From an uncultured Chitinophaga sp. (lineage in GTDB: Bacteria > Bacteroidota > Bacteroidia > Chitinophagales > Chitinophagaceae), in assembly GCF_937898475.1 (NCBI RefSeq), contig NZ_CALEJS010000008.1, positions 1 to 5,647 on the forward strand: a stretch of 5,647 bases of DNA, read 5' to 3'. The position numbers and the translations under genes are program-made. This document shows, in pieces, positions 1 through 5,647 of this stretch (positions within the stretch are counted from its first letter, which is position 1; each line of letters opens with the position of its first letter). Below the pieces are notes generated by a model that was not told the origin of the DNA, did no database searches, and worked only from the letters and a program-made list of their open reading frames with translations.

Positions 1-1
1 T

Positions 2-541
2 GATGCACAGATACTGATCGGTAAGCCCATTACGGCAACAGAGATATTCATCCTTAGCGAGGCCGGGCGACTTTGTCCTATTGGTGTGACAGGAGAGATA
101 TGCATCACAGGCGCCGGACTGGCTAAGCAATATCTCAATAACCCCGAGCTTACTGCGCAGAAGTTTATTGCTAATCCTTACAGGCCAGGCAGCCTTATGT
201 ACTGGACCGGTGATCTGGGAAGATGGCTGCCACAAGGTGAGATACAATACATTGGCAGGAAGGATGAACAGGTAAAGATCAAAGGGTATCGTATTGAACC
301 CGGAGAAATTGAAAATGCTATTTTAACCCTGGCGGATATATCAACTGCAGTGGTAGTCACCGTTCCCAATACTGCTGGTGAGCCCGAACTGGCAACCTAT
401 TTTACCGCTAAGCGGCAGATAGATGTAGCGGAGATCCGCAGCCATCTTACAAGCTGCTTACCGGCTTATATGCTGCCGGCACATTACATGCAACTGGAGG
501 TGCTTCCTTTAACCACCAACGGGAAGGTAGACAAAAAAATG
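2..541 (+). other. Adenylation domain, C-terminal portion (A1, partial)
   Basis: The sequence begins after the A5 motif (YGPTE), around IGKPI. Motifs A6 (GEICITGAGLAKQYL), A7 (YWTGDLGRW), A8 (GRKDEQVKIKGYRIEPGEIE), A9 (LPAYMLPAHY) and A10 (NGKVDKK, catalytic Lys at 524-526) are all present. A7 has Trp where Arg or Lys is usual, but the TGD core is intact. The residues that set substrate choice lie upstream of the window, except the invariant Lys, so no substrate can be predicted. Confidence 0.95.
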
Positions 542-3500
542 TTGCCCCTTCCTGATGGATCCCCCTCCGCTGCGGCCTATGTAGCTCCTGCCAACGATAC
601 TGAACAACAAATTGCCCACATCTGGCAGGAGATACTAGGCAGGGAAAGAGTAGGGATCAGAGACAGCTTCTTTGATCTTGGCGGTGACTCCATCAAAATA
701 TTAAGGATGCTGGCCGCCGTCAGAAAGCAACTGAACCTTGACATACCAGTGGCAGATGTATATAAGCATCCTACTATTGAAGCGCTATTAGTAAATATCC
801 ATGCCCATAAAGATGACAGGCTGCAGCTACAGATGAAAAGACAGCAGAAAGAAGCTGAGATCAGGGCGGAGATCGAGGCATTAAAAGAAAAGATCCTTTC
901 CACGCTTAGCGATACCGCGAATATAGAAGACATATACCCCATGAGCGATATCGAGAAAGGGATGGTATTTGAATCCATGGTAAAGGGCATAGGCGTATAT
1001 CATGACATCAAGGTATTTCAAAAAGTACTGCCTGACTTCGACATTATGCGCTTCAGACATGCGTTGCAGCTGCTTAGCGACAAACACCCCATTCTCAGGA
1101 CCGCCTTTAATCTTAGCGATTTTGACAGGGAAGTCCAGATTGTATATAAAGCGGTCAACATTGATTCTGACTACCAGGACCTGTCCTCCTGGGAAAGATC
1201 ACATCAGGAAGCACATATCCGGGAATTTTCTACAGCTGCAATAAAACGCCCATTCAACCTCTCAACTGCTCCCTTGTGGCGTATGGCGGCATTTAACCTG
1301 GGAAAGGACGAAATCGTATTTGTATTCCAGTGCCATCACGCCATCATCGACGGATGGAGTGAAATGTCCTTTATAACAGAGCTGAACAACCTGTATCTGA
1401 AGTTGTCGGAGAACAGCAGTTACATTCCTGAAAAGCTGAAGGCTTCTTATAAAGAATTCATCGTACAGCATGAACTGGATAAAAAAGATGAGCAGATCAG
1501 TGCATTCTGGCAACAGGAGCTGGAGTACGCAACCCGCCTCGACATTTTCACCAGGGAGAACACTTTGGATGCCTATACCCTGACTTTCAAGCATGAAGAA
1601 CTGGATCAGCTGAAAAATACTGCATCTGCTTTGAACACCAGCATAAAAGTCATCTCATTAAGCGCTTATCTGTATTTGTTGAAGTTGCTTAACTATGAGC
1701 CCGGAGTGCTGGCCGGCCTGGTGACCAATACCCGCCCAAATTGCGAAGATGGCGATGCTATACTCGGCTGTTTTCTCAACACCATCCCTTTGCATGTAAA
1801 CATAGCTGATTCGCTGACAGGTGCAGCGCTGGCAGCCATCGTTCATGAAAAACTGGTGTTGCTTAAAGACAAAGAACGGTTGAGTATACTGGAAATAGCC
1901 CGCCTCCACGGGAAGCAGCACGAAGCGGGAAACCCGTTCTTCGATGTGATATTTAATTATGTCGACTTTCATGTGATGGACGACCTGCAGGATAGCCATA
2001 CACCGGATGCAAATGGGGATGCTCCATCCAGACTGAACGTCAACAGCGTGGTACAGGGCAACACCTATTTTGACTTTACAATAGATACAACAGCGGGGCA
2101 ATACAAGATCAACCTTAGCCTGACGAAAAAACTCCACTCCGGTATTCCTGCAGAGCAGATAGTACTCCTGTATTGCGCTATCCTGAAACATATTATCCAT
2201 ACACCGCATCTTAAGATCGAGCAGGCCCAACTGATGAGCGCTGAGGAAAAGGATCGATTACTGACTACTTTCAATAATACGGCTGCTGACATTCCTGCCG
2301 GCAACACTCTCATTAGCCTGTTTGAAGAACAGGTACAGCGCCACCCCGATAAAACAGCTATTCTTTTTGAAGGAAAAGTGATTAGTTATCGTGAATTGGA
2401 TGAAGTATCCAACCAGTTAGGCCGGTATCTCCGGCAACAATATGCAATACAGTCTGATGACCGCATAGGCATCATGATCGGGCGGAATGAATGGATGATC
2501 GTGTCAATACTGGGAGTACTAAAATCAGGTGGAGCATATGTTCCAATAGATGAACATTACCCGGAAGAACGGATCGCTTATATAATGCACGACAGCAGCT
2601 GCAGGTTACTGATTGACGATGCGGAACTGGCAAAGTTCAATGAGATACGCGACCAATATGACAGGACGTCCCCCGATACTTCCACCAGGTCCTCCAACCT
2701 GGCTTATGTGATCTATACCTCCGGCTCTACCGGCCATCCTAAAGGCTGTATGCTGGAACATAAAGGCATTATCAACCGGATATCATGGATGTGGCAACAT
2801 TATGCGCTTAGCACATCAGACGTGATCATGCAAAAGACTGCATTTACATTTGACGTTTCAGTATGGGAAATATTCGTTTCGCTGTGCTTTGGCGCCAGCA
2901 TGTTGCTATGCACCAAAGAAGACGCAGGGTCACCAGCCCGGCTGCTGTCGCTGATCAAACAACACCAGGTCACCTGTTCTCATTTTGTACCCAGCATGTT
3001 AAATGCATTCATCGCTGCCTTATCTGACGATGAAGGTGCAGAGAATACACTAAGCAGCCTGCGAATGGTCATTTCCAGCGGAGAAGCTTTAGCCCTGGAA
3101 ACTGTAAAGCGATGGTATGCGAAAACAGCAGTTCCTCTTTATAACCTATACGGGCCTACGGAAGCCTCTATAGAGGTCACTCATTATGCCACGTCTGCCG
3201 GGGATAACAAAGTGCCTATAGGGCGTCCTATATGGAATACGCATATTTATATCCTGGGAAAAGAGCAGCAGCTCTTACCAGTGGGAATAACCGGCGAACT
3301 ATGTATTGGCGGAATAGGACTATCAAGAGGATATCTGAACAACCCGGATCTGACTGCAGAAAAATTTATACCCGATCCCTTCAAAAAAGGCGCCCGGATA
3401 TACAGAACCAATGACCTGGCCAGATGGTTACCGGACGGTAACATAGAATATGTCGGAAGACAAGACTGCCAGGTAAAGATCCGTGGCTACCGGATAGAAC

Positions 3501-4081
3501 CGGGGGAAATAGAGCAGGTGTTGCTTAAGCTGGAAACGGTTAATGCGGTGACCGTTCAGGTATGGACGTCACCGCAGGGAGATAAGGAACTGGTTGGTTA
3601 TGTAGTCAGCAAGGAACACCTGGTTACATCGGATCTGCGTGCTTTCCTGGACAGATCACTGCCGACTTATATGATACCCGCTTATTTTGTCCAACTACCG
3701 GCTTTACCGCTAACCTCCAGCGGAAAGATAAACAGGCGGGCGTTGCCAGCTCCCGTAGAACATGGAATGAGCACAGGCACAACCTACGTTGCTCCCCGCA
3801 ATGCGATGGAGGAAAAGCTTGTTATGATCTGGCAGGAAGTGCTTGGGAAAGAAAAAATAGGTATGAAAGACAATTTCTTTGAGTCTGGCGGCCATAGCCT
3901 GAAAATTATCCAGCTGATCTCAAGGATCAGGAAAACTTTTGAGGTCAGCTTAAGTCCCGGTATCATCTTCAATCATCCAACGGTAGAAGGCATTTACAAT
4001 GAAATTGAAAGTATCTACTGGGCCAATAATGAACTTTTTAAGATAGATAGTGCAGAAAACACTGAAAATTTCTCTATATGA
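2..4081 (+). CDS. Non-ribosomal peptide synthetase subunit, 5'-partial (A'-T-C-A(Ser)-T)
   Basis: This gene encodes a modular NRPS subunit that activates amino acids as aminoacyl-adenylates, loads them on phosphopantetheine arms and condenses them in the cytoplasm. The frame is open from position 2, so the GTG at 86 is an internal codon. The visible part is 1359 residues followed by TGA. Domains in order are an A-domain C-terminal part, T with LGGDS (Ser 689-691), a charged helical linker, C with HHAIIDG (1334-1354), a full A domain and T with GGHS (Ser 3896-3898). A 19-residue acidic tail ends the protein. All catalytic residues seen are intact. The upstream A domain has lost its specificity-determining half to the window edge, so its substrate cannot be read. 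The second A domain is predicted to use serine. No E domain separates T1 from C. The stop overlaps the start of the next NRPS gene, so the two form one operon. Family assignment is secure; the product is unknown. Confidence 0.97.
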   Translation, partial: DAQILIGKPITATEIFILSEAGRLCPIGVTGEICITGAGLAKQYLNNPELTAQKFIANPYRPGSLMYWTGDLGRWLPQGEIQYIGRKDEQVKIKGYRIEPGEIENAILTLADISTAVVVTVPNTAGEPELATYFTAKRQIDVAEIRSHLTSCLPAYMLPAHYMQLEVLPLTTNGKVDKKMLPLPDGSPSAAAYVAPANDTEQQIAHIWQEILGRERVGIRDSFFDLGGDSIKILRMLAAVRKQLNLDIPVADVYKHPTIEALLVNIHAHKDDRLQLQMKRQQKEAEIRAEIEALKEKILSTLSDTANIEDIYPMSDIEKGMVFESMVKGIGVYHDIKVFQKVLPDFDIMRFRHALQLLSDKHPILRTAFNLSDFDREVQIVYKAVNIDSDYQDLSSWERSHQEAHIREFSTAAIKRPFNLSTAPLWRMAAFNLGKDEIVFVFQCHHAIIDGWSEMSFITELNNLYLKLSENSSYIPEKLKASYKEFIVQHELDKKDEQISAFWQQELEYATRLDIFTRENTLDAYTLTFKHEELDQLKNTASALNTSIKVISLSAYLYLLKLLNYEPGVLAGLVTNTRPNCEDGDAILGCFLNTIPLHVNIADSLTGAALAAIVHEKLVLLKDKERLSILEIARLHGKQHEAGNPFFDVIFNYVDFHVMDDLQDSHTPDANGDAPSRLNVNSVVQGNTYFDFTIDTTAGQYKINLSLTKKLHSGIPAEQIVLLYCAILKHIIHTPHLKIEQAQLMSAEEKDRLLTTFNNTAADIPAGNTLISLFEEQVQRHPDKTAILFEGKVISYRELDEVSNQLGRYLRQQYAIQSDDRIGIMIGRNEWMIVSILGVLKSGGAYVPIDEHYPEERIAYIMHDSSCRLLIDDAELAKFNEIRDQYDRTSPDTSTRSSNLAYVIYTSGSTGHPKGCMLEHKGIINRISWMWQHYALSTSDVIMQKTAFTFDVSVWEIFVSLCFGASMLLCTKEDAGSPARLLSLIKQHQVTCSHFVPSMLNAFIAALSDDEGAENTLSSLRMVISSGEALALETVKRWYAKTAVPLYNLYGPTEASIEVTHYATSAGDNKVPIGRPIWNTHIYILGKEQQLLPVGITGELCIGGIGLSRGYLNNPDLTAEKFIPDPFKKGARIYRTNDLARWLPDGNIEYVGRQDCQVKIRGYRIEPGEIEQVLLKLETVNAVTVQVWTSPQGDKELVGYVVSKEHLVTSDLRAFLDRSLPTYMIPAYFVQLPALPLTSSGKINRRALPAPVEHGMSTGTTYVAPRNAMEEKLVMIWQEVLGKEKIGMKDNFFESGGHSLKIIQLISRIRKTFEVSLSPGIIFNHPTVEGIYNEIESIYWANNELFKIDSAENTENFSI
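599..802 (+). other. Thiolation (peptidyl carrier) domain T1, LGGDSI type
   Basis: The carrier core reads DSFFDLGGDSIKI, with the phosphopantetheine-bearing Ser at 689-691. IWQEILG lies before it and YKHPTIEAL after it, as in a standard PCP. LGGDSI, rather than LGGHSL, is the form usually found on carriers that precede an epimerization domain. Here a C domain follows instead. Confidence 0.95.
812..907 (+). other. Charged helical (coiled-coil-like) T-C linker
   Basis: About 32 residues rich in Lys, Glu, Gln and Arg, with almost no helix breakers, lie between T1 and the C domain. In the second half Ile, Ile, Leu, Ile and Leu recur at spacings of 4-3-4-4, which approximates the a/d pattern of a coiled coil. 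Ordinary T-C linkers are shorter and less charged. Its role is not known; a spacer or a self-association helix are both possible. Confidence 0.65.
926..2215 (+). other. Condensation domain of subunit 1 (C, non-LCL-like C1 motif)
   Basis: This domain forms the peptide bond between the chain on T1 and the residue on T2. The catalytic motif HHAIIDG is intact (1334-1354, second His 1337-1339). KHPILRTAF (C2), YKEFI (C4), LGCFLNTIPL (C5) and NPFFDVIFNY (C7) support a full-length C domain. Its C1 region, YPMSDIEKGMVF, lacks the SxAQxRLW pattern of LCL domains and is closer to the QxGMLF pattern of DCL or E-related domains. There is no second HHxxxxGD motif near the N-terminus, so it does not look like a dual E/C domain, and no E-specific motifs are apparent. 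Confidence 0.93.
2309..3754 (+). other. Adenylation domain A2, predicted L-serine specificity
   Basis: A complete A domain with motifs ISYREL (A1), LKSGGAYVPID (A2), YTSGSTGHPKG (A3, 2714-2746), FDVSVWE (A4, from 2849), NLYGPTE (A5, 3143-3163), GELCIGGIGLSRGYL (A6), YRTNDLAR (A7), GRQDCQVKIRGYRIEPGEIE (A8), LPTYMIPAYF (A9) and SSGKINRR (A10, Lys 3725-3727). Hand alignment to GrsA at 235, 236, 239, 278, 299, 301, 322, 330, 331 and 517 gives D-V-W-H-I-S-L-I-E-K. Known serine codes are of the form DVWHxSL(I/V)DK, so serine is the best call, with Glu replacing Asp at 331. A7 carries Asn in place of the usual Gly, but the ATP-contacting Asp is kept. Confidence 0.85.
3803..4012 (+). other. Thiolation (peptidyl carrier) domain T2
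   Basis: The core reads DNFFESGGHSLKI, with the phosphopantetheine-bearing Ser at 3896-3898, preceded by IWQEVLGKEKIG and followed by FNHPTVEGIYNEI. It holds the predicted seryl-peptidyl intermediate and is the last catalytic unit of subunit 1, so it must hand its chain to the next protein. Confidence 0.95.
4022..4078 (+). other. Candidate C-terminal docking peptide of subunit 1
   Basis: After the T2 domain, 19 residues remain (ANNELFKIDSAENTENFSI). They are net acidic, of low complexity, and end in hydrophobic residues. Short linear acidic tails of this kind are the known partners of TubC-type beta-hairpin docking domains, and the next subunit starts with such a domain. The pairing is inferred from position and composition; no binding motif is proven. 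Confidence 0.55.
4078..4081 (+). promoter_or_regulatory. ATGA stop/start overlap (translational coupling)
   Basis: The TGA of subunit 1 (4079-4081) and the ATG of subunit 2 (4078-4080) overlap. No purine-rich Shine-Dalgarno sequence is evident in the roughly 20 bases upstream, which are A/T-rich. Subunit 2 is therefore probably translated by ribosomes finishing subunit 1, which would keep the two subunits in near-equal amounts. Confidence 0.85.
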
Positions 4082-4233
4082 TAACCGAGCTGTATTCAAG
4101 ATTAAAGGAATTAAAGGTAGCTATACAGGTAGTAGGCGACAGGCTTGACCTGCAGGCTCCTAAAGGTGTTTTAGACCATGAACTGCTGAATGAAATAAAA
4201 TATCATAAAGAAGACCTTATTGCACTGATATCA
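4078..4233 (+). other. TubC-type N-terminal docking domain (beta-hairpin docking)
   Basis: Residues 1-52 match the TubC N-terminal docking fold: an amphipathic first helix (ELYSRLKELKV), a two-stranded hairpin (AIQVVGDRLDLQAPKGVL), then helices (HELLNEIKYHKEDLIALI). The GDRLxLxAPKGxL core is the hallmark of the family known from the tubulysin synthetase TubC and related NRPS and NRPS-PKS proteins. It binds the C-terminal tail of the preceding subunit and so sets the order of the assembly line. Confidence 0.9.
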
Positions 4234-5647
4234 TCATACAAACAGCGAAAACAGGCACATTATGCGGTCCCCAAAGCCGCTTCCCAGGATAGTTATGTTC
4301 TATCTCCTTCTCAACGCCGCTTGTGGATATTGAGCCAGCTGGCAACAGGTAATACTGCTTATAATATGCCCGGTGCATGTACATTGGAAGGCAAGCTGGA
4401 TATTACGGCTTTAACCTTTGCATTCAGGAGTATGATAGAGCGGCATGAGATACTGCGTACGGTGTTCCGTCAGAGTGAACAGGGAGAACCCCGGCAGATC
4501 ATACTACCTGCAGAATCAGCAGCGGCTGCTTTCCAGGTAACCTGCGAGGACCTGAGACAGGTAAGCGAACAGCAAAATCGGCTCCAAAAGCTCGTACAAC
4601 AGGACATGCAACATGCCTTTGATCTCAGTACAGGTTCCCTCCTGCATACCGCATTATACCAGATACAGGATGATCGCTGGGTGCTGACCTATGTCATGCA
4701 TCACATCTGCAGCGACGGATGGTCCATGGGAATATTTATCCGGGAGCTGCTCCAACTTTATAATGCATACATTCACGGGGAACAGGTGCCTCTACAGCCA
4801 CTGCCTATCCAGTATAAAGATTATGCCGCCTGGCAACAGCAACAATTAAGCGGAGAAAGCTTGCAGTTGCACAGGAGCTACTGGCTTAAACAATTTGAAG
4901 GAAACGTTCCGGTGTTGGAACTGCCCCTGGATAATAACAGGCCACCCGTTAAAAGCTTCAGGGGATACAGTGTTAGCCGATGGATAGACAACCACACCAT
5001 TCAGCAGCTTAAAGCATGCTGCCATCAGCAGGATGCGACGCTCTTCATGGGATTACTGGCTACTGTGACCATCTTACTGCAACGTTACACCGGACAGCAT
5101 GATATCGTAACCGGTACCGTCATCGCCGGAAGGCAACATGCTGACCTGGAAGACCAGATCGGATGTTACCTGAATACACTTGCCCTGCGGCTCAAACCTG
5201 AACAGGAACGATCCTTCAATGAACTGCTGCAACAGGCCAGGCAAGTAACGCTAGGCGCTTATGAACACCAGGTATACCCTTTTGACCAGCTTGTGGAGGA
5301 ACTGCAGTTGCAGCATGACATCAACAGGAACCCAGTCTTTGATGTTTCCATTGTTCTTCAGAATGCAGACGCCGATCATAGCCAGCAATTGCAGAAGCTG
5401 GAAGAACTGAAGATCAGTCCCTATGCGGAACAGCGACACACTACCAGCAAATTCGACCTCTCATTCGAGTTTACTGAAGTTGCAGGAGGTTTGCAGGCAA
5501 ATTTTGTATATAATACCGACATATACACAGAGCAGACGATCAGCCGTATGGCAGATCACCTGCAGCGGTTGATGGAGGCGTTGATAGTACAACCCCTGAC
5601 GCCTCTTAAGCAGTTAAACTATTTGAGCGAAGAAGAACAGCACCAAC
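4078..5647 (+). CDS. Non-ribosomal peptide synthetase subunit, 3'-partial (TubC-type docking domain + LCL-type condensation domain)
   Basis: This is the next NRPS subunit in the line; 523 residues are visible with no stop before the edge. The ATG at 4078 is chosen because it overlaps the upstream TGA as ATGA and places a complete TubC-type docking domain at residues 1-52. A C domain follows at about residues 73-510. Its motifs are SPSQRRLW (C1, residues 76-83), RHEILRTVFR (C2), HHICSDG (C3, residues 208-214, catalytic His 209), YKDYAAW (C4), IGCYLNTLALR (C5), HQVYPFDQLVEEL (C6) and RNPVFDVSIVLQN (C7). This set is typical of LCL condensation domains, which accept an L-configured donor residue. 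The C domain should condense the chain ending in the predicted serine with the next residue. The visible end, LNYLSEEEQHQ, is the usual C-to-A linker, so an A domain should follow at once. The gene's total length and further modules cannot be known from here. Confidence 0.96.
   Translation, partial: MITELYSRLKELKVAIQVVGDRLDLQAPKGVLDHELLNEIKYHKEDLIALISSYKQRKQAHYAVPKAASQDSYVLSPSQRRLWILSQLATGNTAYNMPGACTLEGKLDITALTFAFRSMIERHEILRTVFRQSEQGEPRQIILPAESAAAAFQVTCEDLRQVSEQQNRLQKLVQQDMQHAFDLSTGSLLHTALYQIQDDRWVLTYVMHHICSDGWSMGIFIRELLQLYNAYIHGEQVPLQPLPIQYKDYAAWQQQQLSGESLQLHRSYWLKQFEGNVPVLELPLDNNRPPVKSFRGYSVSRWIDNHTIQQLKACCHQQDATLFMGLLATVTILLQRYTGQHDIVTGTVIAGRQHADLEDQIGCYLNTLALRLKPEQERSFNELLQQARQVTLGAYEHQVYPFDQLVEELQLQHDINRNPVFDVSIVLQNADADHSQQLQKLEELKISPYAEQRHTTSKFDLSFEFTEVAGGLQANFVYNTDIYTEQTISRMADHLQRLMEALIVQPLTPLKQLNYLSEEEQHQ
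4294..5610 (+). other. Condensation domain of subunit 2 (LCL-like)
   Basis: All seven C motifs can be read, with the active-site HHICSDG at 4699-4719 (catalytic His 4702-4704). The C1 form SPSQRRLWILSQL is the LCL form. This implies that the residue delivered by T2, predicted to be Ser, is still in the L configuration, and agrees with the absence of an E domain after T2. Confidence 0.93.

Noticed and set aside
86..88. GTG as the start codon of the first gene
   Set aside because: The same frame is open back to position 2 and encodes conserved A-domain sequence (IGKPI and the run into GEICITG), so the gene begins upstream of the window.
533..539. Run of seven A as a possible slippage or frameshift site
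   Set aside because: The frame continues through conserved A10 and T-domain motifs without a break, and no alternative frame product is sensible.
926..2215. Dual epimerization/condensation (E/C) domain
   Set aside because: Dual domains have an extra HHxxxxGD motif near the N-terminus; only the single C3 HHAIIDG motif is present here.
1658..2230. Antisense open frame of about 190 codons
   Set aside because: It lies entirely opposite the conserved C domain, its translation resembles no family I recognise, and it has no independent context. It is a shadow of the NRPS frame, as are the other shorter reverse-strand frames.
2..4012. Recent duplication of the A-T segment (2-802 versus about 3197-4012)
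   Set aside because: The two segments are homologous in layout, but at the DNA level they share only short matches around conserved motifs such as A8. This is ordinary family similarity, not evidence of recent duplication or gene conversion.
5611..5647. End of the second gene or a terminator at the right edge
   Set aside because: The frame is still open and the residues are the normal C-to-A linker, so the protein continues past the window.

Overview
The whole window is coding sequence on the + strand. It is an internal slice of a type I modular non-ribosomal peptide synthetase (NRPS) assembly line made of two consecutive subunits. The first gene enters from the left edge and stops at 4081. 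The second starts at 4078 and runs off the right edge. Their ATGA junction makes them a translationally coupled pair. There are no RNA genes, mobile elements, CRISPR arrays, promoters or terminators, and no intergenic space.

Organism: moderate GC (a little under 50% by eye), no recognisable Shine-Dalgarno sequence before the second gene, and the wording of the motifs (GYRIEPGEIE, FFESGGHSLK) suggest Bacteroidota, most plausibly a Chitinophaga-like member of Chitinophagales. This is inference from style, not a database match.

Layout of subunit 1 (2-4081): C-terminal part of an adenylation domain (2-541), thiolation domain (599-802), a charged coiled-coil-like linker (812-907), condensation domain (926-2215), complete adenylation domain (2309-3754), thiolation domain (3803-4012), and a short acidic C-terminal tail (4022-4078). 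Reading the Stachelhaus positions of the complete A domain by hand against GrsA gives DVWHISLIEK, which is very close to the known serine codes.

Layout of subunit 2 (4078-5647): an N-terminal TubC-type beta-hairpin docking domain, then a condensation domain with LCL-type motifs. The window ends in the C-to-A linker, just before the next A domain should begin.

How they work together: the C domain of subunit 1 joins the upstream peptidyl chain, held on T1, to a seryl unit activated by A2 and held on T2. The chain then passes to subunit 2, probably guided by the acidic tail of subunit 1 binding the docking domain of subunit 2, and its C domain adds the next, unseen residue. No E, MT, Cy or TE domain is visible. 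The system is a recognisable NRPS rather than a new class. The points worth a second look are the Ser-like code with Glu in place of Asp, the LGGDSI carrier protein followed directly by an unusual C domain, and the docking pair.
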